This document shows, in pieces, positions 35,901 to 44,570 of a stretch of 64,000 nucleotides of DNA; the stretch's first letter is position 1, and every line of letters starts with the position of its first letter. Both the position numbers and the translations under genes were made by a program. The notes beneath the pieces are model-generated. The model was not told the origin of the DNA and searched no databases. It worked only from the letters and a program-made list of their open reading frames with translations. Origin of the DNA: Cyclobacteriaceae bacterium (GTDB lineage Bacteria > Bacteroidota > Bacteroidia > Cytophagales > Cyclobacteriaceae); assembly GCA_013141055.1 (NCBI GenBank), contig JABFRS010000001.1, forward strand, positions 1,612,001 through 1,676,000, given 5' to 3'.

Positions 35901-38900
35901 GGTATTACAACTGCGATTCGCACTGAAGTCGATTTCGATAAAGCCAACGTTGAATACGTTGAGTTTTGGTTGATGGATCCTTTCATCAATAATGCAAATG
36001 GTGTGGTGGCCGATGGATCACCTGATGCCAAACCAAATACCACGGGTGGTAAACTCATTTTCCACATGGGTAGTATTTCTGAAGATCTAATGAAAGATGG
36101 TAAGCATGCCTTTGAAAATGGTTTGCCAACTACTGGCGTAAACATTCAAAATCCCGACTTATCCGCCGTAACTCCAAACAATTGGGGATTTGTTACCAAC
36201 CAACAGTTCATCAATAATGCATTCAATACAGACGTTGCTTCGCGAGCTAACCAGGATGTTGGTCTTGACGGGATTGGTAGCGTTAAAGAGCAGGATTATT
36301 TTAATGACACATTCCTCTCTCAAATTCCAGGTGGGGCACCTGCTTCTGTTCAGAGTGACCCTTCTGCTGATGACTTTGAATATTTCCTTGGACCTGATCA
36401 GGACGCAAGGAATGCAACTCTCCTGGGTCGCTATAAAAATATCAACGGTCTCGAAAATAATTCTCCTATTATCACGGGAAGCGATCCCTTTGCACAATCT
36501 GGCTCAACAATTCCGGAGAACGAGGATTTAAATCAGGATAACACACTCAGTGATCTTGAAGAATATTATGTCTTCAATCTTGATCTTAAGCCGGGTCAGC
36601 TTGAGGTAGGTAAAAAATATATCGTTGATAAAATCACACCGAACAACTACAGTGATGTTACATGGTATCTGGTGAGGATTCCAATCCGTCAGTTTGAAGA
36701 CAAGGTTGGAGGCATCAATGGTTTTAAGTCAATACGTTATGCGCGAATGATCTTAACGGGCTTCACCCAGCCGGTAGTTTTGCGCTTTGCCAGTTTCAGA
36801 GCAGTTGGAAATCGCTGGAGAAGATATGAGGCTACCCTTGATCAGTCTCAACTGAGTGAAAAACTTGAGCCCAATCTGGATAATTTTTCCGTTTCTGTTG
36901 TGAATGTTGAAGAGAACGGACAAGGCAATAGCGAAAAACCTTCTTACGTTCCTCCAATTGCCCGTGATCGCGATGTTACTTCAACTATTCAACGAAGACT
37001 CAATGAGCAATCAGTACAGATGTGTGTGACAAACCTTGAGGATGGAGATGGTAGGGCTATTTATAAGACAGTTGGGTTTGACTTCTTCAATTATGGTCGC
37101 ATCAAGATGTTCTTATCTGCTCACAACCCTTCCGGAAAAACAATTCAATATGGTCAGCTTACTGCTTTTCTTCGTCTGGGTACTGATGATAATCTGAATT
37201 ACTATGAAATAGAATTGCCATTGAAGATTACTGCCAATGGTGCTACACAAATAGTAGACGACGTTTGGCCGATCGAGAATCAGATTGATCTTGATTTGAA
37301 TGAGTTGTATGCATTGAAGGCTCAACGGGACAGGGAAAATTTTTCCTTACAGGAGTTATATCCCCGTATTGGGCCAAAACTTTCTTCGGATGGACGTCAG
37401 GGTATTAGGATTTTTGGAAGACCCGATCTCAGTCAGGTGAAAGTAATGATGATCGGTGTTCGTAATCTCCGCGATGATGGGAGGCCAGTGGATGTTTGTA
37501 TCTGGGCAGATGAAATGCGTCTTACAGACTTTGACCGCACAGCAGGCTGGGCAGCCAACGCGGTTTTAAATACAAAGCTGGCGGATCTTGGAAATATTAC
37601 AACTTCATTTAAGAAGATAACTTTTGGTTATGGTGGCGTGCAGTCTAAAATTTCCGAACGTGCCCGCGGCGAGACAAACATTTTTGATATCTCTGCGAGT
37701 ATTGCTGTTGATAAACTATTGCCCCGCAACACAGGTCTGAAGATTCCGATGTTTATCAGCTATGAGAAAACGACTATTGATCCCAATTACGATCCCGCCA
37801 ATCCCGACACCAGGATCGAGGCAATGGACAAGTCATTCAATACAGAAGCAGAACGAATTGCCTATCATAAGATCATTCAGGATAATGCCGTCCGGAAAAG
37901 TCTGAATTTCACCAATGTCCGAAAAACGAAAGTAAAAACAGATGCAAGAAGCAATCTCTATGATATCGAGAATTTTTCTTTTACATATGCTTTTAGTGAG
38001 GCAACCAGGACAAATTTTAATCTTCAGGAAAACACTCAGCGTAATATCAAGGGGGCAATAGCGTGGCAGTTCAATCCAAAGTTCAAAGGTTTTGAGCCTT
38101 TTAAGAATTCTGAGTTTAAATCGCAGTGGCTTCAGCTGATTAAGGATTTTAATTTCAATCCAGTCCCGACCAGTATCTCTGTTCGGGGTGAACTGGATCG
38201 ATCCTACAATAAGATCATCTATCGAAATGCTACAGTCACAGAAGGCACAACACTTCCGAATATTCAGAAATACTTCCTGTTTAATCGTTACTATACTGCC
38301 CGATGGGCGATATCAAAAGCATTGACCATTGATTACAACTCGCGCGTCAACGCAATCATTGATGAACCGGATGTTGACATTATCGGTGGAGTTTCTCCTA
38401 TTTTGAAAAGAAATATTTCAGCTGATCAGTATCGTGATTCCGTTCTTACTAATCTTAAAAGTTTCGGAAGAAAGAAAAATTTCGAACAGAACATCACTGC
38501 AAATTATACCGTGCCTTTTGATAAATTCCCTTTGACGAATTGGGTTGGTGCTGAGTATCGATATAACGTCGGTTATTCATGGCGTGCAGGTCCCATTGAG
38601 CGTGTTGATAGTTTGAAATTGGGTAACATTATACAAAATACAGTTGATCAGGGATTGAATGGCCGGATCGATCTCGTTAAGCTTTATAATAAATCATCCT
38701 ATTTAAAAGATATAAACACTCCAAAGCGACCTCAGACTGCGGTAGAAAAAGCACGCATGCGCGCCGATACGGTTAAAAGACCGCCAAATAATTACGCAGT
38801 GAAGGGATTACTTCGTTTGTTGATGTCCATGCGAAGCATAACTGCTACTTATAATATTAACGCTGGAACGATCCTTCCAGGATTTACACCCACTCCAAAC

Positions 38901-40181
38901 ATTCTCGGAATGGACAATGCGTGGGCTGCTCCAGGTTGGGGTTTCATTCTTGGAAGTCAGGACGGTAACATTCGCAAAGTTGCTGCAAAAAATCACTGGT
39001 TGACCCGATCTCCTGTTCTCACAACACCTTTTAGTCAAAACGAAACAAGAGATCTTGGCATTCGAACATCCCTTGAGCTTACTCAGGATTTTAAAGTTCA
39101 ACTTGATGTAAAGAAGACGACTACTTCTTCATTCCAGGAGATTTATAGGCATGATCCAACAAATACCACCGCCACACCTGACGAGTTTGAATTTTCAGAA
39201 CTAAGTCCGACCCGGACAGGAAGTTACCGGATCTCCACAATCTCAGTGGGCACAAGTTTCATGAATAACACAAGCCTTAACTCAGACGTATTCAATCAGT
39301 TCGTTCAGAATCGCGCTGTGATTCAAAGTCGATTCTTTTCGCCTGAGAATTATAAATCCCAATCGCAGGACGTATTGATTCCGGCATTTATCTCAGCTTA
39401 TACAGGAACCAGTGCACAAACCATTAGCTTGTCTCCATTCCCTTCCACACCTTTACCAAACTGGCGTGTTGATTATACCGGACTTAATAAGATCAGTGCT
39501 TTAAAAGATGTATTTACTTCTATTACAATAACGCATGCATACTCATCTATTTATTCCGTGAGCAATTTTACGAACTCATTGCTCTACGGTAAGAATGGAG
39601 AGGTAAGTAATAATATTTCGCTTTCGGATTATAACACCAATAGTTTTGCAACGCAATTCAACTCACAAGGCGATATCGTCCCACTCTACGTTATCAGTCA
39701 GGTGCTAATCTCAGAACAATTCTCTCCACTAATTGGTATCAGCGTGAGAACCAAAAGCAAACTGACAGCAAGATTTGAATACAAAACAAAACGTGATCTT
39801 TCACTCAATGTTTCGAATTCACAGATCACGGAAGTAAATGCACGTGACTGGTCTATAGAAATAGGATTCATTAAAAATAATATGAGACTTCCCTTCAGGG
39901 ATCAGGGAAGAATTATCACAATGAAAAATGATATCAATTTCCGTTTGAATCTAAGTGTTACAGATAACAGGACCATTCAAAGAAAAATTGATGACATCAG
40001 TACGATCACGAACGGTAACATCAATATCCAAATTCGTCCCAATGTGAGCTATGCAGTGAATAACAAGCTTACCGTTCAGATGTATGTTGACAGGAACATT
40101 AATGAGCCGCTCGTTACCAACTCCTATCTGAGAGCAACCACCCGGGTCGGCGCAAAGATTCTTTTTAATCTATCACAATAG
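32958..40181 (+). CDS. sprA: Cell-surface protein SprA (Sov), type IX secretion translocon
   Basis: A 2407-residue outer-membrane protein that forms the giant beta-barrel channel of the type IX secretion system, used to export proteins with C-terminal sorting domains and, in gliding species, adhesins. SprA features include GGSYVELIPRGFVTLDFGGQWQ, LAVTGKVGEKLKITTNFDNNN, WADEMRLTDFDRTAGWAANA and the C-terminal barrel strands. The reading starts at TTG (32958); the first ATG is 15 codons later (33003) but then lacks a positively charged signal-peptide n-region, so the TTG start is likely. The gene is preceded by ruvA and followed by gcvH, an order seen in several relatives. No other T9SS core gene (gldK-N, porV) is in the window. 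Confidence 0.96.
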   Translation: MNHLTWTKYATLRLGMILLSCLISFLAQAQFNKRDTTRDSLKYRPLFRPNFQPPDRYGDPFSNGTTQSPLFLKDPKIMKLEVLPDTGRIYSIYERMGSVNFRSPSYMTFDEASRLQNQAILKDYWKSRSRALDGESAVSSRNLLPKLYVSPILDRIFGGSYVELIPRGFVTLDFGGQWQKIQNPSIPIRQQTNGGFEFDQQINLAVTGKVGEKLKITTNFDNNNSFDFQNQMKIEYTGFKEDILKKLEIGNVSLPLNNSLIQGAQNLFGLKAQLQFGKLFVTSIATTQRGKQSTINIAGSTNGASQGNPFVIVGSQYDENRHFFLGQFFRDNFQKWLSTLPQSNSGINITRVEVYLLNRSNDTQTLRDVIGLMDLGENDKAYRPTTYYGGSGFPAPTSNETNTLLSQVQNLPSLESDVINGELETHFPGPFINGTDFEKITSSRKLAPTEFTYHKELGYITLQRKLQNDEALAVAYEYTYQGQSYKVGELTEDYSNRKESEVVFLKLLRPRKIAVKDDFGKILPTWNLMMKNIYSLGVTQIQKEGFQLRVIYRDDATGKDNPQLQDGDYSKTVQLIQAFGLDRLNPYNDPQPDGNFDFVEKATINSETGLIIFPLLEPFNDGLKKLFASETPNTQQFLLQKYLYDTLYHTTRTEAELVTTKNKFFITGSVRAGAGKDIIIQGFNISQGSVKVFAGGAPLREGVDFQVDYTFGKVTILNEGILSSGKDISITYEQQDPFAFQTRSLLGTRFDYKLNDDVNLGSTFLYYNERPLISRNLIGTEPARNIQYGLDLNLKKNSRILTKVVDALPFLQTKEISTVTLNAEFAQLLPGTSNIVQGDGTSFIDDFENTATPYSLMNPVAWKYAVVPQTIDNRYDQSGGFTNDVRAGFRRAKLAWYQIDNLFYRESSTFKPSNIGTKEIENHYVRPVIPQEIFPFKDAFVGNFYEQLFDVAYYPSERGVYNYNPDLNPNGTLKNPELNWAGITTAIRTEVDFDKANVEYVEFWLMDPFINNANGVVADGSPDAKPNTTGGKLIFHMGSISEDLMKDGKHAFENGLPTTGVNIQNPDLSAVTPNNWGFVTNQQFINNAFNTDVASRANQDVGLDGIGSVKEQDYFNDTFLSQIPGGAPASVQSDPSADDFEYFLGPDQDARNATLLGRYKNINGLENNSPIITGSDPFAQSGSTIPENEDLNQDNTLSDLEEYYVFNLDLKPGQLEVGKKYIVDKITPNNYSDVTWYLVRIPIRQFEDKVGGINGFKSIRYARMILTGFTQPVVLRFASFRAVGNRWRRYEATLDQSQLSEKLEPNLDNFSVSVVNVEENGQGNSEKPSYVPPIARDRDVTSTIQRRLNEQSVQMCVTNLEDGDGRAIYKTVGFDFFNYGRIKMFLSAHNPSGKTIQYGQLTAFLRLGTDDNLNYYEIELPLKITANGATQIVDDVWPIENQIDLDLNELYALKAQRDRENFSLQELYPRIGPKLSSDGRQGIRIFGRPDLSQVKVMMIGVRNLRDDGRPVDVCIWADEMRLTDFDRTAGWAANAVLNTKLADLGNITTSFKKITFGYGGVQSKISERARGETNIFDISASIAVDKLLPRNTGLKIPMFISYEKTTIDPNYDPANPDTRIEAMDKSFNTEAERIAYHKIIQDNAVRKSLNFTNVRKTKVKTDARSNLYDIENFSFTYAFSEATRTNFNLQENTQRNIKGAIAWQFNPKFKGFEPFKNSEFKSQWLQLIKDFNFNPVPTSISVRGELDRSYNKIIYRNATVTEGTTLPNIQKYFLFNRYYTARWAISKALTIDYNSRVNAIIDEPDVDIIGGVSPILKRNISADQYRDSVLTNLKSFGRKKNFEQNITANYTVPFDKFPLTNWVGAEYRYNVGYSWRAGPIERVDSLKLGNIIQNTVDQGLNGRIDLVKLYNKSSYLKDINTPKRPQTAVEKARMRADTVKRPPNNYAVKGLLRLLMSMRSITATYNINAGTILPGFTPTPNILGMDNAWAAPGWGFILGSQDGNIRKVAAKNHWLTRSPVLTTPFSQNETRDLGIRTSLELTQDFKVQLDVKKTTTSSFQEIYRHDPTNTTATPDEFEFSELSPTRTGSYRISTISVGTSFMNNTSLNSDVFNQFVQNRAVIQSRFFSPENYKSQSQDVLIPAFISAYTGTSAQTISLSPFPSTPLPNWRVDYTGLNKISALKDVFTSITITHAYSSIYSVSNFTNSLLYGKNGEVSNNISLSDYNTNSFATQFNSQGDIVPLYVISQVLISEQFSPLIGISVRTKSKLTARFEYKTKRDLSLNVSNSQITEVNARDWSIEIGFIKNNMRLPFRDQGRIITMKNDINFRLNLSVTDNRTIQRKIDDISTITNGNINIQIRPNVSYAVNNKLTVQMYVDRNINEPLVTNSYLRATTRVGAKILFNLSQ

Positions 40182-40231
40182 AAAGGATTTTGGTGAGGCC
40201 AGGTCAAGGTGATTTCAGCCCTAACATCACT

Positions 40232-40262
40232 TTTGAGGTTAGCGGTTTTACGAGTATTTTTG
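40232..40262 (+). promoter_or_regulatory. Consensus Bacteroidota promoter of gcvH-lipA
   Basis: TTTG at 40232-40235, a 19-base gap and TATTTTTG at 40255-40262 match the phylum consensus exactly. Transcription would start near 40269, leaving a short leader of about 19 nt before the ATG at 40288. It shows that gcvH can be expressed independently of sprA. Confidence 0.7.
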
Positions 40263-40287
40263 AGTTCATTACTCTAAAAAAATACGC

Positions 40288-40668
40288 ATGAACATTCCAG
40301 AAGGGCTTAAATACACAAAAGATCACGAATGGGTTAAAATTGAAGGCACAAAGGCCACTGTCGGCATTACTGAATTTGCTCAGGGTGAACTTGGCGATAT
40401 CGTTTATGTAGATATTTCCAGTGTAGGCCAGGATGTAAGTGAACACTCTGTATTTGGTACAGTGGAAGCAGTAAAGACTGTTAGCGATCTTTATATGCCC
40501 TTAAGTGGAAAGGTGCTGGAAGTAAATAAAGCCCTTGACGCGAGTCCTGAAAAAGTAAATTCTGATCCGTATGGAGAAGGCTGGATGATCAAAATGGAGT
40601 TAAAAGACGCAGGGGATGCAAGTAAACTTTTAACTGCCGCACAATACAAGGAACTTATCGGAAAATAA
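40288..40668 (+). CDS. gcvH: Glycine cleavage system H protein
   Basis: The lipoyl-bearing shuttle protein of the glycine cleavage system, carrying the aminomethyl intermediate between the P, T and L proteins. The lipoylated lysine is Lys63 in [31 protein letters not shown] at the N-terminus and [10 protein letters not shown] near the C-terminus are typical. The length of 126 residues is normal. It is followed 39 nt later by lipA, whose product makes the lipoyl group it needs. The other gcv genes are not in the window. Confidence 0.95.
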   Translation: MNIPEGLKYTKDHEWVKIEGTKATVGITEFAQGELGDIVYVDISSVGQDVSEHSVFGTVEAVKTVSDLYMPLSGKVLEVNKALDASPEKVNSDPYGEGWMIKMELKDAGDASKLLTAAQYKELIGK

Positions 40669-40707
40669 TTGGTTATAGAAGGAGTGTCATCACCTCTTTA
40701 CTAATTC

Positions 40708-41592
40708 ATGATAGAGCTACCCGTCATTTCGGTTGAAGAAACAAAGAAACGCAAGCCTAATTGGTTACGCGTCAAGTTGCCTATCGGTCCGGAATATGCT
40801 AAAGTTCGCAAGCTGGTTGATACTCATAAGCTTCACACAATTTGCGAAAGTGGCAATTGTCCCAACATGGGAGAATGCTGGGGAGAAGGTACTGCTACAT
40901 TTATGATCCTTGGAAATATCTGCACAAGGAGTTGTACGTTTTGTGCAGTTGCTACAGGCAGACCTACTGAGTATGATGAGGACGAACCTCGTCGCGTAGC
41001 AGAGGCCATTCAATTAATGGGTGTGAAGCATGCTGTCCTCACTTCCGTGAATCGCGATGAATTAAAAGATCGTGGTGCTGAGATCTGGTATCAGACAGTA
41101 GTTCAAACAAAAAAGACAAGTCCCTCCACAACTATTGAAACACTCATTCCTGACACAAAAGGAAATTGGGAAGCTCTACACAGAATGATTGAGGGCGGTC
41201 AGGAAGTTGTTTCCCATAACATGGAAACCGTTGAGAGAATGTATCGTCGCGTAAGACCGCAGGCAAAATATGAAAGAAGTCTTGAGCAAATCAAGCGCAC
41301 ACGTGAAGCTGGCAAGCGTACAAAGAGCGGCATTATGCTCGGTGTTGGTGAAACAAAAGAAGAAGTCTTCAAAGCCATGGATGATCTCGTTCAAAATGGC
41401 TTAATGATCCTTACCCTTGGTCAGTATCTGCAGCCTACCAAGATGCATCTTGAAGTTGCTGAATTTGTTCATCCCGATACATTTGAAATGTATAAAGAGG
41501 AAGGATTAAAACGTGGTTTAAAATACGTTGAGTCGGGCCCGTTGGTTCGTTCCTCCTATCATGCAGAGCGGCATGTAAATGTACCCATGTGA
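40708..41592 (+). CDS. lipA: Lipoyl synthase
   Basis: Radical SAM enzyme that inserts two sulfurs into octanoyl groups bound to lipoyl domains, giving lipoyl cofactor. Both [4Fe-4S] sites are present: the auxiliary cluster cysteines C46, C51 and C57 ([12 protein letters not shown]) and the radical SAM cluster C72, C76 and C79 (CTRSCTFC). The C-terminal RSSYHAE motif, which supplies a Ser ligand, is intact. The length of 294 residues is normal. It lies downstream of gcvH on the same strand and is probably transcribed from the gcvH promoter. It converges with the next gene after 5 nt. Confidence 0.97.
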   Translation: MIELPVISVEETKKRKPNWLRVKLPIGPEYAKVRKLVDTHKLHTICESGNCPNMGECWGEGTATFMILGNICTRSCTFCAVATGRPTEYDEDEPRRVAEAIQLMGVKHAVLTSVNRDELKDRGAEIWYQTVVQTKKTSPSTTIETLIPDTKGNWEALHRMIEGGQEVVSHNMETVERMYRRVRPQAKYERSLEQIKRTREAGKRTKSGIMLGVGETKEEVFKAMDDLVQNGLMILTLGQYLQPTKMHLEVAEFVHPDTFEMYKEEGLKRGLKYVESGPLVRSSYHAERHVNVPM

Positions 41593-41597
41593 TCAAA

Positions 41598-42620
41598 TTA
41601 TTTTAATTCAGCCTCAAGCTTCCTTAAAAACTCCAGTTGATTCTTTGCACGCACCAGATTCTGGTCCGGATAGCTAGTGTGATAATAGACATCATTGTTC
41701 AGAAAATCTGTCATAAAGCGTAAGGCCATGATGAAAGTCATCATCTTTCCCGCAAACGGAATAGCGGATAGCTCACCACTTGTCAAGGTCGAGCCAAGTT
41801 GAGATTTATAACCTTCTAATAAGGCGTCATAAATTTTCCTTCGAAAAACTATTTTTGAAATATCTTGTTCTTCCTCCGAAACAGGACTTACAAAAGTCCG
41901 CACCATATCACCGAGATCGTAAATAAAATATCCGGGCATCAAGGTGTCCAGATCTATAACTCCTGCCACTTTATGAGTAACCTCATCAAAAAGAATATTA
42001 TTAATTTTCGTATCATTATGTGTGACCCTCTTACGCAATACATTTTTGTTTAAGAGGGCTTCATAGTTCTCCACTAAAAAGTAAAAACTCTTACAGCAGG
42101 AAATTGTCTCTTCCGCATTCTGCCTTCGTTCTGAAGTAGAATTTTTCAATGAATCAATAAATTGCTGATATCTCCTTGAGAGATCATGAAACCGGGGAAT
42201 TGTTTCCTGAAATTTACTTTCATCAATGGAATCAAGAAGACGCGTAAGTTCCGCAAATCCTGCAGCCGCATTGAATGCTTCGTCTTCCGTTGAAACCCAA
42301 TCAAGGGTAATAGTATTTTCTCGATAAGGAAAGAGTCTCCAAGGAAATCCTTCGTGATCATAAGCCATTTCTGATCCATCCTTTGTGAGGATACTGCCTA
42401 CAAAACAATATTCAGGATTCTTCTCTTTAAGAAAATCAGAAGCTAACCGGATATTGGATGCTATCGCTTCAGGTTCCTTAAAAACATTTTTATTAACACG
42501 CTGAAGAATATAACTGATTTTTCCTTTTAATTTAAATGTCTCATGAATATGACCCGATCCAATTCTTTCTATAGAAAAATCTGAAAGAGTTAAGCTAAAA
42601 GATCGGAGTATCTCATCCAT
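41598..42620 (-). CDS. Aminoglycoside-phosphotransferase-fold kinase, N-acetylhexosamine-1-kinase-like
   Basis: A 340-residue kinase of the APH/choline-kinase fold. The nucleotide site is IERIGSGHIHETFKL at about 17-31, and the catalytic loop is VTHNDTKINNILFDE (Asp203) followed by VIDLDTLMPGYFIYDLGD. This arrangement matches the NahK group, which phosphorylates N-acetylhexosamines at C1, and proteins once called mucin desulfatases. I chose the ATG at 42620, whose A overlaps the upstream stop as TAATG; a TTG three codons earlier is a weaker choice. It is the last gene of a run with a dehydratase and a nucleotidyltransferase, which supports a role in making sugar-1-phosphates for NDP-sugar synthesis. 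Confidence 0.75.
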   Translation of the reverse strand: MDEILRSFSLTLSDFSIERIGSGHIHETFKLKGKISYILQRVNKNVFKEPEAIASNIRLASDFLKEKNPEYCFVGSILTKDGSEMAYDHEGFPWRLFPYRENTITLDWVSTEDEAFNAAAGFAELTRLLDSIDESKFQETIPRFHDLSRRYQQFIDSLKNSTSERRQNAEETISCCKSFYFLVENYEALLNKNVLRKRVTHNDTKINNILFDEVTHKVAGVIDLDTLMPGYFIYDLGDMVRTFVSPVSEEEQDISKIVFRRKIYDALLEGYKSQLGSTLTSGELSAIPFAGKMMTFIMALRFMTDFLNNDVYYHTSYPDQNLVRAKNQLEFLRKLEAELK

Positions 42621-43570
42621 TAAAGCCAATCCCTAATTTGAGTTTCCGTGAGATTTCCACCACAGATAATCGTCGCGATGCGCTGACCATAAAAACGATC
42701 CTTATTCTCAAGTATTGCTGCAATTCCCACTGCTCCTGAAGGCTCACAAATCAATCCGGCGTATGTATGCAAGAGCTTCATTCCATGTATGATCGAATTT
42801 TCCTTGACGAGTATTGCTTCATCCGCAAGTTGCTTCATGTCATCCAGTGCTGTTTGGATTGGAATTCGAACACCAATACCATCAGCAATTGTTTGAATTG
42901 TGTTGTGGATAATCATTTTTCCGGCTTCCCATGAGTCAATCATCGCGGGTGCGCCTGCTGCCTGCACGGCTATCATTTTCGTTTGTGGATTGAGTTCTTT
43001 GAATGTCCGTGCAATACCATTGAACAAAGCTCCATTTCCAAGCGGTATCAGAACTGCATCAAGTTTCCTAAGCTTTAAAAGTTCAAGACCAATCGTTCCG
43101 GCACCCTCAACCGTTTCGGCAGCAAGGCCGTCTTCAATCATTCTTATCCCCAATCTCTTTGCTTCCTCTTTGGCTTTTTCCTTTGCGGAATCAAAGTCTT
43201 CCCCATAGAGAATAACTTGCGCTCCCAACGCACGCATCCTTTCAATTTTGTAGGGATTTGCATGGACAGACGCATACACCATCAGGCTGACATTCTTTTT
43301 CCGACAGGCATATGCCATCGCCTGACCGAAATTACCTGCGCTCGCACACATCAGATTTGTCTCTCCGGATACCTGAGAAAGTAAAAAATCAGCACCACGC
43401 CCTTTGAAGGAACGAATAGGATTAAAGGTTTCTATTTTAAGAATTACCTCTGCTCCTATTAATTGACTCAATGGCTCACAATTATATTGTGGGGTATTCA
43501 AAAAAACAGGATCGATTATTTCGGCTGCTTTCTTTATTCTATCAAGGCTAATTCGATGATTCAAGAACAA
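42620..43570 (-). CDS. PLP-dependent serine/threonine dehydratase family protein
   Basis: A 316-residue fold-type II pyridoxal-phosphate enzyme. The lysine that holds PLP is Lys56 in FNPIRSFKGRGADFLL, the substrate loop is SAGNFGQAMAY (about 104-114), and the phosphate-binding segment is near IPLGNGALF (about 176). A closing CGGNLT motif is present. Such proteins act as threonine or serine dehydratases or as serine racemases, and the exact activity cannot be read. There is no regulatory ACT domain, unlike biosynthetic IlvA. The start appears to be TTG. It overlaps the kinase gene by one base, and its link to sugar metabolism is unclear. Confidence 0.75.
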   Translation of the reverse strand: MFLNHRISLDRIKKAAEIIDPVFLNTPQYNCEPLSQLIGAEVILKIETFNPIRSFKGRGADFLLSQVSGETNLMCASAGNFGQAMAYACRKKNVSLMVYASVHANPYKIERMRALGAQVILYGEDFDSAKEKAKEEAKRLGIRMIEDGLAAETVEGAGTIGLELLKLRKLDAVLIPLGNGALFNGIARTFKELNPQTKMIAVQAAGAPAMIDSWEAGKMIIHNTIQTIADGIGVRIPIQTALDDMKQLADEAILVKENSIIHGMKLLHTYAGLICEPSGAVGIAAILENKDRFYGQRIATIICGGNLTETQIRDWL

Positions 43571-43589
43571 ATGAATAATTAAAAATTAC

Positions 43590-44498
43590 TTACCAAAGCT
43601 TTGAAGGATACACTCCAGTGTCAACTAATGCTTTGATCTTGCCAGAGACCTCATCCTTATCCTCTTTATAAGTTACACCAAACCATGTGTTGCCGCCGCC
43701 AATGATATCAACCTTACCAAGATTTTGTTTGATTAATTCCGATACCATCAATGCGATATAGAATTCTCCAGAAGGGTTATTAATATTCTTCTCAACAAAT
43801 TCCGCAAACATTTTCTCAGACAGATCAAAAATAGAAGATTGAAATCCCCAACAATTCATAGATACGGGTAACGAAGGATCCAGGACACGATTACGGTTTT
43901 CTTCCTTTGAAACAATGATCCCACCCTCCTTGACAATTTTAGTTAGCTCATTCAATTTCTGAAGATGCCCCTGCTGATCACGCTCTTCAGCCACTCCTCT
44001 CGAAACACTACCATGATCTGACAAAACATTTGCAAGTGTATAGCCTACCATAGCATGATGATCCGCCGGTGCTGATCTGAAAAAATCTGCGAGGGATTGG
44101 AATGAATCCCTTCCGTAAAAATCATCAGCGTTAATCACCGCAAAAGGTCCGTCAATCACATTCTTACCGCACAGCATCGCATGGGTTGTTCCCCATGGTT
44201 TTTTTCGATCAACGGTACCAACAGAGGTCGGGACAAAACGGTCCAATGATTGAACTTCAAAATGAACTTCTGCCTTACCCTGAAGCTTTGGCAAAAACAT
44301 TTCTTTTACTGTCTCTTTTATCTCTTCACGAACAACAAACACAATATTGGTGAAACCAGCTCTGAGCGCATCGTAAAGAGAATAATCCATGATGGTCTCC
44401 CCATTTGGACCAAATCCATCAATCTGTTTAATGCCACCATAACGGCTACCCATGCCTGCTGCCATGACGAGAAGTGAAAGCTTTTGATTATTTTTCAA
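43590..44498 (-). CDS. Nucleotidyltransferase (UDP-sugar pyrophosphorylase-like)
   Basis: A 302-residue sugar-phosphate nucleotidyltransferase fold with MAAGMGSRYGGIKQIDGFGPNGETIMDYS at about 12-40, the NTP-binding loop of the family. INADDFYGRDSF near 119 is the metal-binding DD site. It probably joins a sugar 1-phosphate to a nucleotide. The start is TTG. It begins a minus-strand run, dehydratase then kinase, with gaps of 19 nt and a one-base overlap. A CAAACTTA at 44546-44553 (a TAAGTTTG -7 element on the minus strand) could be its promoter, although no -33 partner is visible. Confidence 0.75.
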   Translation of the reverse strand: MKNNQKLSLLVMAAGMGSRYGGIKQIDGFGPNGETIMDYSLYDALRAGFTNIVFVVREEIKETVKEMFLPKLQGKAEVHFEVQSLDRFVPTSVGTVDRKKPWGTTHAMLCGKNVIDGPFAVINADDFYGRDSFQSLADFFRSAPADHHAMVGYTLANVLSDHGSVSRGVAEERDQQGHLQKLNELTKIVKEGGIIVSKEENRNRVLDPSLPVSMNCWGFQSSIFDLSEKMFAEFVEKNINNPSGEFYIALMVSELIKQNLGKVDIIGGGNTWFGVTYKEDKDEVSGKIKALVDTGVYPSKLW

Positions 44499-44570
44499 GG
44501 ATCGATTTGATTAAAGTTAGTTCGGTAAAAATAGGATTTTCACCTCAAACTTATCAATACATCAACACAT

